DNA of 64,000 nucleotides, taken from assembly GCA_944474755.1 (NCBI GenBank), contig OX104124.1, positions 22,108,452 to 22,172,451 on the forward strand, read 5' to 3'. Every line of letters begins with the position of its first letter. Position 1 is the first letter of the stretch. Source of the DNA: Limnoperna fortunei. Its lineage: Eukaryota > Mollusca > Bivalvia > Mytilida > Modiolidae. Shown piece by piece: positions 44,258-56,439 of this stretch. The position numbers and the translations under genes are program-made. The notes under the pieces were generated by a model. That model was given only the letters and a program-made list of their open reading frames with translations. It had not been told where the DNA came from and ran no database searches.

Positions 44258-47200
44258 TTATTTATTGTTAAGTTTACTTTGAGACGGAAAGTAAACTCGA
44301 ACATGTTGCCCCTCCCCACACAGCCTTCGAATTTCCCACCGAATTTTATCATTACAGTCGGCACATGAAAAGTTAAACTTTTCCTCTGTGATATGTTTGT
44401 AGCACCGTTTACTTGGGGTATTCCAAATATTTTGTATGGATTCCAAACTTCTTTTCATGTTTTCTTTCTCTGCTTTCAGTTTGTCACATGTGACTTCCAG
44501 TCTCCTTTCACTTTGCTTTAAGTCATTTGCATAAGATCGCATCATGTCAACCTTTTCCCGATAAATTTGCATGATGATGTCTTTATCCAGTAATTTATAT
44601 TCTGGTGTATTTTCTAACTCTTCGACAGTTCTAGTTTTTGCAAATTCAAAGCAAACTTTGAAAAGATTTTTTAATCCATATTTATGAGCTAGATAGAGGG
44701 ACTGGATTGATCTTTCTTGGTTCAGTAGAAATTCCTCACATCTCTGCTTTATTCTGTCTATCTCATATTCTTCAGACAATTTCAGTAGAAAACTGACATT
44801 GTTTTCTGCAAAAGATTTTAATATAGTCTTAAAATAAATGGATGCACAGAGAATAGTATTGTTACGACCCAAATTTTTCCTTGTCCACTGTCTATTGTCA
44901 GGTTGGGTGTTTGATCTGGAACAAAAAAACTGGATGTCATCATATTGCTGACAAATTGCTAAAGGTGGCGTAAAATAATACACTCTGCAACACAGAGAAC
45001 ATAACTGGTTCCCAGATATAGCCTCTGCCACACGTCAAACCAGTTTACTGCAGAACTACATTTGTAGCTCTAGTCTGCCTCAGATGTTTGTAAACAATGT
45101 CTGATGTTAGTAAAAAAATACAGGAAATCTTATTTATATTTTATATAATATATTTTTACACCTTTTATTCCATTTTTATACCTCCCCAAACTTGTTTGGG
45201 GGGATATATAGGAATCACCCTGTCTGTCCATCCGTCTGTCTCTCCGTCTGTCCACATCCCTTGTAAGCACAACTCCTCCTAAACCACTTGATGAAATTTA
45301 ATGAAACAGCATAAAGGAAGTACATTATATGTAGATGTGCATGAAGGATTGTTATTGGCCTCGGATATAATTAAGGGGAGATAATTGGACTTGAAAGCAA
45401 AGCGGGGTGTATCTCTTTGTGAGCATACTCCCAGTCCACACTTGTTATTTCATACTGCTTTTGTACATGAGGCTTATCCGCCATGAGAGATTTGACGTAA
45501 GATACCCAGAATCCTTTGCTTGGAGATTGAAAACCATACAACTAACAAACAGAAAAAGCCAGTTGATCTCATTAAAACCCTTATGGCAAGAAGTTCTACT
45601 GTGTGTCAATATTGTGGTTCAAATATCTAAATTACTTTTGAAAAGTACATGATAAAATTATCCAGCACACAATTGGTCACTGACAACACAGTGATAAATG
45701 TGTCATGTGACCTATTGAATGGGCAAACGGAGGAGGGGGTGTAATTTCCAGTCTTAAGGTCTGATCATTGGAAGGGTTCAGATATCAATGTTAATCAGAA
45801 AGGAGGTTGTAAAAATTGAAATTACATGTTACAAGTTGTGAATATGGTATTATATGATGTGCTTTAAATATTTTAGAGACCACAATCGTGGAAAAAAAAA
45901 GATTTACGTATGAGCAACATACGATGGAGTGCCTGTCCAATTACAAAACCTTAACTCCTATCGGAAAACTAATTGCATATGAAGTATTAATCTTATAAAT
46001 AGAGACACACTCTATAATTATCTGTTGCAATATATTGTGTGTTACATTGGCATAACAGCCAGTATATGGAGAAAAAGTTGGTTGCTATAGGTTCTTTACT
46101 AAATGAACTGTAATTGTCTTAATAGAATAGAAATAATTCATGGAGGCTGTGTGTTTATTATTGTTTTACAACGGGATGGCCATTTATGTCATATTTTATC
46201 CTTGATGTGGCTGGAGATAAAATAATGCCACATAAATGGTCATTCCGTTGTAAAACAATGATAAACCACAGCCTCCATGAATTATTTCTTAATTGAAATG
46301 TGTACTCAGTATAATACTACACTTACTGCCTGTAGTAGAGGGTGTAACACAGAGAATTACCCTCTATAGTTAGTATTGTAAATGCTGATATTAAAATTTG
46401 AAGTTTACGTGGTTCTTTCTTGGAAGGTTATTAACAGGAGCAGACATAGCTTTTAAAAAACTAATTTAACATCAATTAAACCTCAGATAGACAGTGATGA
46501 CTGGTCAAATACAAAACAGTACCCTCCTAATAGACCTTAAATGTCACTGTTACCAAAATAATGGTTAATATAAGGGTTATGTATATGTCCAGTGTGACCA
46601 TACAAGTAGGTTGAAGTATATCAAAATATTTACATTGTTGATAATATACCATATTACAATGTTAAATATCACTGTAAACAGGTCCACTCAGGAGGATTTA
46701 AAAATTGTATGTGTATGTAATCAAAGGATTAAAATGTTCATGTATTGTATATATTTTTTATGTATTGTGTATATTTTGCACACATATCTATGCAAATCTG
46801 TCAGTGAGGCCTAGTCAGAGAATCATCTGCTGTCCAAGGCTTTTTTTTAGAGTTTTATGGGAGTGTGGGACACCTAGTAGGAGAATCATCTGCTGTCCAA
46901 GGCTTTTTTTTAGAGTTTTATGGGAGTGTGGGACACCTAGTAGGAGAATCATCTGCTGTCCAAGGCTTTTTTTTAGAGTTTTATGGGAGTGTGGGACACC
47001 TAGTAGGAGAATCATCTGCTGTCCAATGCTTTTTTATACTTTTTTCTAGCAGAGGATTCTCACACTAGGGAGGCCAAACTGAGTAATGTCTGGAATTTTG
47101 TCTTTTTATTGACCACTGGGGTCAGAGTAATGTGTCCAAGTAGGAACAGGACACCTGGCCTAGAGGTAGTTAATTATCAACTGTTGATTACCAGTGTGTC

Positions 47201-48384
47201 GATCCCGGGGTTCAAACTTGGCTGTGGGCAAGGTTTGTTAGAACCTAAAGATGTCAGTGGGGTCTCATTTGGTACTGGAGCTTCATTTGCCAAAAAACAT
47301 ACTGCCATGATTTTGCTGAAAATTGCTTAAAAATAACACAAGGTCTTACTGAAACAAACAAATGTTCAGGCATTAGAATCTAGTCACAAAATTTCAGAAA
47401 AGATGCTGACAATGCAATTTGTTGCCGACTTCCTTTACACATTTAATACAGTACATATACGTGGTATATATAATTTGTAAATTAATATAAAATAAGCAGT
47501 ATTAATTTCTTTTGTTCATTTGTTGTTTCCCATATATTGATCTTATTATAATTGACCTATTTATTTGAAATTATACTTTTATGAATGAAATAATACTTGT
47601 TTAAAAGGTACATGTGATGAAAAAAACAGATTAGGTGTAGGAAGATAGAATCAATTTACTTGTTCTAATGAAATGTTTCTTTGTTCTTGCCTGTAATATT
47701 AGTTTAATGCAAACAGTAGTCCATGGAGTTCCTATACATGGATATGTATATCAGTGATTGACTGTCAATTTTCTACATCGTTCATGTTAATGTCTTCATA
47801 AAAATTGGGTCAATTACTATAGAAAAATATAACAAGATGTTAATATATTTTTACAAATCATCTATCAGGACTTAGGACCTGGGGTGTCTAATAAGTTATT
47901 GAAGGTATTTAGTCTACTATTGATCACAGGCCTGTCAACAGGGAGATTGTGGGTCCGAATCTCATTGTGAGCAGGGCATGCTTCATGCAATCTTGTTTGA
48001 CAAGGATTGTCAGAGGTGTGGGCTTTCTCCATGTACTCTGGCTTCCTCCCCCTATTTAATCTGGATGCCACAATAAAGCTGAAAGTGGCATTAAACAATA
48101 TTTAAATAAACCTAAAGGCATAACAAGTTCTTACCAGATATTGGTTTTTGTGTTGCGTATATACAGTGCAGTAGTTCTGTAATCTCATCGAGCTTTTGTT
48201 CTGCTAGAAATATTTCTTTGGCATCATGAGGATTACCATAGTCCTCCAAAAACATCCGCCTCCATACTGCAGACCACTCGGCAAGGTATGATTTATGGAC
48301 AAATAAATTGTTTCCCTCGACTATCAGTGTGATGTCACTCAGCTGGTCTGGCTGGGTAAAGTCATGGAGAATCAGTTCATCCAT
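44258..48384 (-). CDS. BTB-domain protein, two exons (minus strand)
   Basis: Exon 1 is 48384-48135 and exon 2 is 44805-44258. Donor CTGGTAAGAA and acceptor CTTTTGCAG join in phase to 798 nt, 265 aa plus stop. Residues 1-85 form a BTB/POZ fold (LSDITLIVEGNNLFVHKSYL; MFLEDYG; LLHCIYATQKPIS), then ENNVSFLLKLSEEYEI, as in the BACK-like helices of BTB-MATH proteins of invertebrates. A coiled-coil-like stretch (SYANDLKQSERRLEVTCDKL) and a Cys/His-rich end (CYKH, CADC, LC) follow. BTB proteins of this class often act as Cullin-3 substrate adaptors (family knowledge), but there is no MATH domain here. The ATG of MDELILHD is chosen; the frame is open upstream only through a TTG. It is antisense within the intron after LOTUS exon 9. 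Confidence 0.8.
44261..44266 (-). terminator. Poly(A) signal overlapping the BTB stop codon
   Basis: The - strand reads AAC AAT AAA TAA: the last Asn and Lys codons form AATAAA directly before the stop. If used, the 3' UTR would be about 10-30 nt. Confidence 0.45.
44893..44990 (+). mobile_element. SINE tail fragment in the BTB intron
   Basis: AAACTGGATGTCATCATATT followed by GCTGACAAATTGCTAAAGGT and GGCGTAAAATAAT. Confidence 0.7.
45177..45444 (+). mobile_element. Helitron-like element, TATACCCCC family
   Basis: TATACCTCCCCAAACTTG with its inverse GTTTGGGGGGATATA opens it; GTCTGTCCATCCGTCTGTC follows; it ends AGTCCACACTTG before T. The subterminal hairpin is decayed (GTGAGCATACTCCC). Confidence 0.55.
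45445..46128. other. No gene seen (BTB intron)
   Basis: AT-rich. The open frame 45407-45652 begins inside the Helitron-like element and has no family features. Confidence 0.45.
46129..46289. repeat. Foldback element, about 60-bp arms
   Basis: AGAAATAATTCATGGAGGCT through TTTACAACGG to CCATTTATGT is mirrored by ACATAAATGGTCATTCCGTT through GTAAAAC to CCTCCATGAATTATTTCT. The core TATTTTATCC/GGAGATAAAATA adds a second inner stem. Confidence 0.9.
46290..46809. other. No gene seen (BTB intron)
   Basis: AT-rich spacer. No ORF with family features and no identified repeat. Confidence 0.4.
46810..47034. repeat. 63-bp tandem repeat, 3.5 copies
   Basis: The unit AGAATCATCTGCTGTCCAAG to GTGGGACACCTAGTAGG is repeated with near identity. 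As 63 is a multiple of three, frames on both strands stay open and mimic repeat proteins. Confidence 0.95.
47150..47365 (+). mobile_element. Old SINE, nearly full length
   Basis: GTCGATCCCGGGGTTCAAAC is a B-box-like head; the tail is TGCCATGATTTTGCTGAAAA then ACTGAAACAAACAAATG. Highly diverged in the middle. Confidence 0.6.
47366..47867. other. No gene seen (BTB intron)
   Basis: AT-rich; nothing recognised. Confidence 0.4.
47868..48112 (+). mobile_element. SINE next to BTB exon 1
   Basis: TTAGTCTACTATTGATCACA, GGAGATTGTGGGTCCGAATC and GCCACAATAAAGCTGAAAGT GGCATTAAAC-type blocks are in order. It ends about 20 bp from the BTB exon 1 donor on the opposite strand. Confidence 0.75.
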
Positions 48385-48474
48385 TCTTACCAAAGGCCAT
48401 CATGATTTCTGATTAAAAAAAAAAACACAGATAGAAAGATAAAACAATTATCAATTGGTATTGACAAACACATA

Positions 48475-48600
48475 GTTCAATAAAAACAACAGTCATGCTG
48501 TTCAATAAAAACAACAGTCATGCAGTTCAATAAAAACAACAGTCATGCAGTTCAATAAAAACAACGGTCATGCAGTTCAATTAAAACAACAGTCATGCAA
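48475..48600. repeat. 25-bp tandem repeat, five copies
   Basis: GTTCAATAAAAACAACAGTC plus ATGCA repeated five times, about 90 bp upstream of the BTB start codon. Confidence 0.9.
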
Positions 48601-48980
48601 AGAACAAAACCAAATTAGACAAGCATAAACCTCACGATAAATAGCAGTGAATACAGGTGTTATGGGAAGGTATGCAGTTCCTGCTTCATATTATGACACC
48701 CATCGTGTTACTCCAGATAATGATCAAAGTCCTAAAATTGCCTCCTCCTCAGGACATTAGTTTAATATGATAAATATGTTGTTATACTTTACTTCTTAGA
48801 AACTGCAAAGATAACTGAAGCCATTTTGTATGGGACTGTTTATTAGATGGTCCTTACAAAGTTTCCAAGGTTTTCATTGGCTTATTTTTTACAATAAAAA
48901 TCTTTGACCATGATATAGTTGATAAATTGCTGATCCATTCAAACAAAGAAAGCAAAGTGTTTTTGTTTGTATTTGAAACA
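48601..48980. other. Upstream region of the BTB gene
   Basis: Unique-looking AT-rich sequence with a SINE tail remnant (CATGATATAGTTGATAAATT GCTG at about 48911). Any BTB promoter beyond the minisatellite would lie here, but I see no clear TATA box. Confidence 0.35.
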
Positions 48981-50308
48981 TAAGATAGATCAGAAGATAG
49001 ATCAGAAGATAGATATAATATAGATCAGAAGATAGATCAGATAGATCAGAAAATAGATCAGAAGATAGATCAGAAGATAGATAAGAAGATAGATCAGAAG
49101 ATAGATATAAGATAGATCAGAAAATAGATCAGAAGATAGATATAAGATAGATCAGAAGATAGATATAATATAGATCAGAAGATAGATCAGATAGATCAGA
49201 AAATAGATCAGAAGATAGATCAGAAGATAGATAAGAAGATAGATCAGAAGATAGATATAAGATAGATCAGAAAATAGATCAGAAGATAGATATAAGATAG
49301 ATCAGAAGATAGATCATCAGAAGATAGATCAGAAGATAGATATAAGATAGATCAGAAGATAGATCAGAAGATAGATATAAGATAGATCAGAAGATAGATC
49401 AGAAGATAGATATAAGATAGATCAGAAGATAGATAAGAAGATAGATATAAGATAGATCAGAAGATAGATAAGAAGATAGATCATCAGAAGATAGATCAGA
49501 AGATAGATATAAGATAGATCAGAAGATAGATCAGAAGATAGATATAAGATAGATCAGAAGATAGATCAGAAGATAGATATAAGATAGATCAGAAGATAGA
49601 TAAGAAGATAGATATAAGATAGATCAGAAGATAGATAAGAAGATAGATCGTCAGAAGAAAGATCAGAAAATAGATATAAGATAGATCAGAAGATAGATCA
49701 GAAGATAGATATAAGATAGATCAGAAGATAGATCGGAAGATAGATCAGTAGATAGATCAGAAGATAGATATAAGATAGATCAGAAAATAGATCAGAAGAT
49801 AGATATAAGATAGATCAGAAGATAGATAAGAAGATAGATCATCAGAAGATAGATCAGAAGATAGATCAGAAGATAGATATAAGATAGATCAGAAGATAGA
49901 TCAGAAGATAGATATAAGATAGATCGGAAGATAGATCAGAAGATAGATCATCAGAAGATAGATATAAGATAGATCAGAAGATAGATCAGAAGATAGATAT
50001 AAGATAGATCAGAAGATAGATCATCAGAAGATAGATCAGAAGATAGATATAAGATAGATCAGAAGATAGATAAGAAGATAGATATAAGATAGATCAGAAG
50101 ATAGATCAGAAGATAGATATAAGATAGATCAGAAGATAGATATAAGATAGATCAGAAGATAGATATAAGATAGATCAGAAGATAGATATAAGATAGGTCA
50201 GAAGATAGATCAGAAGATAGATATAAGTTAGATCAGAAGATAGATATAAGTTTGATCAGAAGATAGATATAAGATAGATCAGAAGATAGATAGAAGATAG
50301 ATCAGAAG
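48981..50308. repeat. 1.3-kb GATA-type satellite
   Basis: A complex array of AGATAGATCAG and AGATAGATATA units with higher-order copies (a block of about 170 bp at 48986 recurs near 49147). It contains well over a hundred GATA words. It lies about 600 bp upstream of the BTB gene. Confidence 0.95.
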
Positions 50309-51267
50309 CCTATTGATTTTTGGGGTCCATTAGATTTTATGGTCACATTTACCAAAACATTTTAGAAATAAAAAAACTGTTATATTATTCTGGACATTGA
50401 CTTAAAATGAGTGCATTAGATTTTAATGAAACATGTAAATTTAAGTGGGGGGCTCAATGACCCCTTATTGAGATAAACTTTTTTCTAGTTTGTGTTTCAA
50501 GATGGCTGCCATTGCAGAATTTAGTTTAAAATAGAAACCGATAGTAAAAATGTTCAAAAAGGGGTTCTCTGAAACTTATAAGCCAGTTAAAATAAAACTT
50601 AATTATTAGCAATATACAATTGATGGTTTTCTTCAAAGTTAATGTTTTTATTTCAATAGGAAGTTAAAAATGACTGATATATAAGCAGTTTTGAATTAAA
50701 ATTTGTTAATTTATAAAGACCAATTACTAGTACATGTATTGTTTAAAGGTCATTTAATGATGGTAGGTTCGTTATAATTGCATGAAGTGAAAGTCTATTA
50801 ACAGTTGAACTCCAATTGTTATGCAATGTTTTGTTTTACACAATATAGTTTGTTTGTTATTGTGAAATATAAATAAAGAATAAAATTAATTAAATAAATC
50901 ACTTACAAAAAGAAACAGTCTTCCTAACATGTCTGTGACTACAGAAACATACAGACATATTGTGCTTCAGTCAAATATCTTGAAGGAAAATACAGGTCTC
51001 GATGCAATTTCATTAGTATTAAGTAAAAATTTGTTTTGTCCAACACATTTTTGTATCTGCCAGACAGCATGTTAGACAAGGATTTTTATTTTTTGGGAAG
51101 TCAGAATAAAACAAATAACTGAAAACATACAAACATGAATAACATTTGGGCATAAATTTGCAGCTTAAAAGAGTCAAATGAAATCTGTATGGAACAAAGT
51201 TGAACCAGTTAATGTGACACCCCCCACCCCCCCTTTTTGGTTATATAAATATATGCAAATTTCTTTT
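50309..51267. other. No gene seen
   Basis: AT-rich; a C-run at 51222. Nothing recognised. Confidence 0.45.
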
Positions 51268-53625
51268 TAGCTCACCTGGACCGAAGGTCCATGTGAGCTA
51301 TTGCTATCACTTGGCGTCCGTCGTCTGTCGTCCGTCGTCTGTCGTCCGTCGTCCGTCGTCCATCGTAAACTTTTTCAAAAATCTTCTCCTCTGAAACCAC
51401 TTGGCCAATTTTTTTCAAACTTGGCCACAATCATCCTTAGGGTTCCTAGTTTCAAGTTTGTACCCAGGGTGTTGATCAACAGACAAATATGGCCGCTGTT
51501 ACTAAAAATAGAACATGGGGGTCAACACAGGTTTTTGATCATTATCTAAAAAACTATAATAGCTATAGAGAAAACCGTTACTTCAAATTGATCAGCACAT
51601 TAAGGTCTACAATAGTTGCTATTAGTGCGAAGTTGTGTATTGGCTTCTTGTAGGAGTTATTGCCCTTTATTGACGATTTTTTACCAAATTTTTGGTATTT
51701 ACGATATAACCTGAAAAATATACGAGGTAGAGTGAAACTGTAAATGGCAAAAATGATCAGCAATAAAAGCCCTACAATTCACTTGATTGGTCTGAAATTG
51801 TCAAATGACTCCTTATATGAGTTTTTGCCCTTAAATGGTAATTTTTTATGAAATTTTCCGTTTTTGTCCTGTAACTTTAAAACTATAACAGCTAGATTAA
51901 AACTGTGAATAGCAAAAATGATCAACAATACAAGCCCTACATTACACTGTATTATTCTGAAATTGTCGGATGACTCCTTATAGGAGTTATTGCCCTTAAA
52001 TGGCAATTTTTTATGAAATTTTCCGTTTTTGTCCTGTAACTTGAAAACTATAGCAGCTAGATTGAAACTGTAAATTGCACAAATGATCAGCAATAAAGAC
52101 CCTACAATTCACTGTATTAGTCTGAAATTGTCAGATGACTCCTTATAGGAGTTATTGCCCTTAAATGGCAATTTTTTATGAAATTTTCCGTTTTTGTCCT
52201 GTAACTTAAAAACTATAGCAGCTAGATTGAAACTGTAAATTGCACAAATGATCAGCAATAAAGACCCTACAATTCACTTGATTGGTCTGAAATTGTCAGA
52301 TGACTCCTTATATGAGTTATTGCCCTTAAATGGTAATTTTTTATGAAATTTTCCGTTTTTGTCCTGTAACTTTAAAACTGTAACAGCTAGAGTAGAACTG
52401 TAAATAGCAAAAATGATCAACAATACAAGCCCTACAATTCACTGTATTAGTCTGAAATTGTCAGATGACTCCTTATAGGAGTTATTGCCCTTAAATGGCA
52501 ATTTTTTATGAAATTTTCCGTTTTGTCCTGTAACTTGAAAACTATAGCAGCTAGATTGAAACTGTAAATTGCACAAATGATCAGCAATAAAGACCCTACA
52601 ATACACTTGATTGGTCTGAAATTGTCGGACAACTCCTTAAATAAGTTATTGCCCATAAATGACAATTTTTTATGAAATTTTCCGTTTTTGTCCTGTAACT
52701 TAAAAACTGTAACAGCTAGAGTGAAACTGTTAATAGCAAAACTGATCAGCAATACAAGCCTTACAAATTTTGTTTTAAGTCTGAAATTGTCAGATGACTC
52801 CTTATAGGAGTTATTGCCCTTAAATGGTAATTTTTTATGAAATTTTTCGTTTTTGTCCTGTAACTTAAAAACTCTAACAGCTAGAGTGAAACTGTTAATA
52901 GCAAAAATGATCAGCAATAAAAGCCCTACAAATTACTGTTAAGTCTGAAATTGTCAGATGACTCCTTATAGGAGTTATTGCCCTTAAATTGCAATTTTTT
53001 ATGAAATTTTCTGTTTTGTCCTGTAACTTAAAAACCATAACAGCTAGAGTGAAATAATAAATTGCAAAAATGATCAGCAAAAAAAGCCCTACAATTCATT
53101 TAATTGGTCTGAAATTGTCAGATGACTCCCTATAGGGGTTATTGCCCTTAAATGACAATTTTGTTATGAAATTTTCCATTTTTGTCCTGTAACTTGAAAA
53201 CTATAGTAGCTAGATTAAAACTGTAAATTGCACAAATGATCAGCAATAGAAGCCCTACAAATGATTGCTTAGTCCAAAAATTGCAAGATGACTCTTTATA
53301 GGAGTTATTGCCCTTTCATTATGAATTTGGACATATGAACAGTTTTTTAATTATAAATTAGTCTATAACACACCTATTAGTAGAGTAAAACTGTAAATTT
53401 CTAAAGTACCCTAAAGGACAATGCCTAAAAACCATTTAATTTTCAGAAATTGTCGATGGCACCTTATAGGAGTTATTGTATTTAACAAATTTTTTGAAGA
53501 AATGTTTAGTTTTTGCACAGTAACTTAAAAGCTGTAACAACTAGACTGAAACTGTTAATTTCAAAAATTTTAATATAGTCATTTGGATTCCAGGTGAGCG
53601 ATTACAGGCTCCTGGGAGCCTCTAG
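51268..53625 (+). mobile_element. Helitron-like element with about ten 165-bp internal repeats
   Basis: The start hairpin TAGCTCACCTGGACC-GAA-GGTCCATGTGAGCTA and the end hairpin GGCTCCTGGGAGCC plus TCTAG before T are the same as in the copy at 25991-26990. A GTCCGTCGTC microsatellite follows the start. From about 51600 to 53290 a unit of about 165 bp (word TCTGAAATTGTCAGATGACT at 51792, 51956, 52121, 52286 and onwards) is repeated. Open frames on the minus strand here read the repeat and are not genes. Confidence 0.7.
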
Positions 53626-55127
53626 TTTTGAATAGGAGAGACTCAGTTTGAGAAAGATAATTTCTTTCTAGCATATTTTTTTTTAAATATATTATGTTTG
53701 TTTGCTATAAATAATTTCAAAACAATGTGCTGATGAACTCATAAAAATTATCAACAATTATTTTCCATTTTTGTGTATGATAGTTAATTTTATGTAAATA
53801 AGATAAAACAAATTCACTTACACTGTAGCGTCTTAAACGATCTTATTTTCCTTCCACGTAAAACTTGTCTATCGGTAAAACTAAGTACTCTTGATCTTCT
53901 TGTTCAACAAGGGGATTTAATAAAGAAAAATCAATATCGTGTATGTATATTTGTCCGCCCAGCTTTAAAACCCTTGAGTGGATTTTATAATAGATTTAAT
54001 TAGTTTTAGGTAAATAAACTTTATTGAATCATTAAAAACTTGTTGGAAATATTAAAATGGTTAAAAGATCATAAACATGACTAAAATCGGGGTGAAAGAT
54101 GAATGCATTTTTTTGTGTTGTTTTAGCTGTAAAAAAACATGTAGTTTCTGTTAAAAAGAAAGTGACCTTAATTTGTACATGCATGCCTTATGCAGTTTAT
54201 TTTAAGTTTGAACTACCAAACAGTTTGTTTTGCTTATGAAGTTTAAATATTTAAACAAGGTTTTTTTAAAAGTAAATGTGTAATTACAATGCACATTGTA
54301 TTTGCAGTAAAATTTAAATGGCTCTGTAGTTGGGACAATATATTTGTTGAACATAATATGGCATTGTTTAATAATAGTATGACATATGAAAATTATGGTT
54401 AATTATCTTTAAAAAAAAAGTGCAGGAGGCAGGGTTTTTGCCAGTGTTTTATGCTTGTTTGTTTTAAAAAAATTATTGTAAAATGTCAAATTTGTTCATA
54501 TGGTGGTAATTTTCATTGTAATTTAGTAAACCTTAGTTTTGACAACAGGATGATTGTTGTACATGTAACACATTTGTACAATGTCAAGCTTTCATTCAGA
54601 ACCAGGTTACAGCTACAAATTCCAAGACCAGTTTTAAGTTTACGATTTTATTAGGGCCCTACTCTTAGTGTACAGGCTGCAACTTTTTTGACTTTTTAGG
54701 TAGGCTTTTAATATTAGGTATGTGGGTAGGTAATGACCTTTGACCTTGAATTTGATCTCAAGGTTGGCAGTGCCCACAGAGTTGTATACCATCTCACTGA
54801 TATCTAGTAAGGGAATCTAAGTAATCACCATTTAAATGAAAAGTTATTATAGTTACTAAAAATGGGAGAAATTCTGTTGTATAATTAATCACTTTGATGT
54901 CATGAAAATAATTGTATATGATATATTGCATAATAATAATATTTTATTGTGGTTTGTGGTGCAGTCTACCTGCCATTTGATTGGATTAAGCTGACTAATT
55001 AGATTAAGTTGACCAATTACTGGTACCATATTTCCTTGTTTGGAGTTACTGGTTCCCAATAAGTACTCACATTCCATAAAAGCTGAACATCATAGGGCAC
55101 TCTTAATCAATTTTAACTCATTGACTA
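53626..55127. other. No gene seen
   Basis: AT-rich. The part 54690-54800 (GACCTTTGACCTTGAATTTG; ATACCATCTCACTGATAT) matches 61050-61190 and is a dispersed repeat. Confidence 0.45.
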
Positions 55128-55590
55128 TTAATCAATTGCAGGTTAATGGAAAGGTTTTTGAGTTCGAGTCTGACTTCAGGCAAGTTGTGCTGTGTTCCAA
55201 TCTTGATTGACAAACAGTTGCCAGTTTTCTCCCTTAACGGAGATTAACACTGAAAAATATCTTCTGTCCTAAAAAGGGGCCTTGGTGGTCTATTATTGAT
55301 CATGTGGTCTGTCAACACTGAGATTGCAGGTTGGAGCCTCACTGAGGAGAGTGTGCAGTCGACTCCAATCCTAATTGACAAGGTTTGCCAGTTTTCCTAC
55401 CAAAGGTCAAGGTTGTCTCCTGGTACTCTGGCTTCATCCCCCAATAAAAACTGAATGCCATGATATAGCTGAAAAATTGCTGAAGTGGCGTTAAACATCA
55501 TTGAAACAAACAAAACAATCCGGTCCTAAAAGAAAATGTCTGCCATGAAACAGCTGACAAATTGCTGTTAATTTGCATTAAATCACTAAC
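55128..55590 (+). mobile_element. Older SINE split by a younger SINE
   Basis: The left half (TTTTTGAGTTCGAGTCTGAC, GATTGACAAACAGTTGCCAG) ends at 55274 and the right half (AAAATGTCTGCCATGAAACA, CTGACAAATTGCTG) starts after 55531. The related copy at 55640-55855 joins the same two halves without interruption. Confidence 0.75.
55275..55522 (+). mobile_element. Younger SINE inserted in the older one
   Basis: GGGGCCTTGGTGGTC through GAGATTGCAGGTTGGAGCCT to AACATCATTGAAACAAAC. GTCCTAAAA flanks it at 55266 and 55523. A deletion removed the A-box region. Confidence 0.85.
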
Positions 55591-55639
55591 TAATACAGTC
55601 ATTACCATATTTTGACCAATAATTACTTTGTTGTCTTAA

Positions 55640-55855
55640 GGTTGTAAGTTACTAACTATTGATCACTTGCAGGTTGATGTTAGGGATTTGAGTTCGAGCC
55701 TGAAATAAGGCAAGGTGTGCCTAGTTAATTGACAAAAATGTAACCAAATGAGAATGTTTTCCTGGGAAAATGGCTTCCTGTTCAAATAGAAAATGTCTGC
55801 CATGAAGTAGTTCAAATAATTGCTGATATTGGCACTCCATCTCTAGCAGTCATAA
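55640..55855 (+). mobile_element. Old SINE, uninterrupted relative of the split copy
   Basis: ACTATTGATCACTTGCAGGT, TTTGAGTTCGAGCCTGAAAT and AAAATGTCTGCCATGAAGTA in order. Confidence 0.6.
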
Positions 55856-56439
55856 TCGTTTTGAACAGTAATAACTTTAAACTAGTGTAAATATGTACGT
55901 ATTTATCAAGTATGTAAAATTCAGTTTGTGAACTATACATTTATCCCTATATGCTAGGCTCCATTAATCAGTTTTATTAGATTTCTGTAATAACAAAATT
56001 GTTTAGTTAAGTTCTATTTTTGATCCGACTGCAAATTATTGAAATTGATTTGTACTGCACTTAAAAGTTTAACTGATAGAGAAAATGACTTTTAACAACA
56101 AATTCTCCTGTTGGGTATACAAAGGTGTTTTTATGTCACTCAAACTTTCATTAAGAAATACAAGACAATTACAAATTGGTTGTTTAGATGGTTAAAGTTT
56201 TCAACAATGGATACTTTCTTTAAGAATTGTAAATGTTTGCACGAGACATTTAAAATTTGTGTTATTAACATTTTTGGCTTGATTGAACAATTTACAACAG
56301 GAGGAGGTTTTAGGTGGTAACTTATTTGTAAACTTGCCAAGTTGTAAAAAAGAATAATATTGTTAAATTTAATATTTTAGGAGGATATTTGTTTGTTTGA
56401 ATGGAGTTTTCCACCGTTTTTATCAATTTGAAAATTTAT

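Noticed and set aside
44806..45031. N-terminal extension of the BTB exon 2 frame
   Set aside because: A strong acceptor at 44806 and phase match with exon 1 show that this part is intron; it also runs into SINE sequence.
46705..47049. 114-codon repeat-protein-like frame
   Set aside because: The 63-bp tandem repeat, a multiple of three, keeps frames open on both strands.
48385..48393. Longer BTB start (MVR...)
   Set aside because: The upstream codon is TTG; the first ATG in frame is at 48384.
48981..50308. CRISPR-like array
   Set aside because: Units are contiguous or simple satellites without unique spacers; the DNA is eukaryotic.
51578..53080. Several minus-strand frames with similar proteins
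   Set aside because: They read the 165-bp units of a Helitron-like element; length and period explain the openness.
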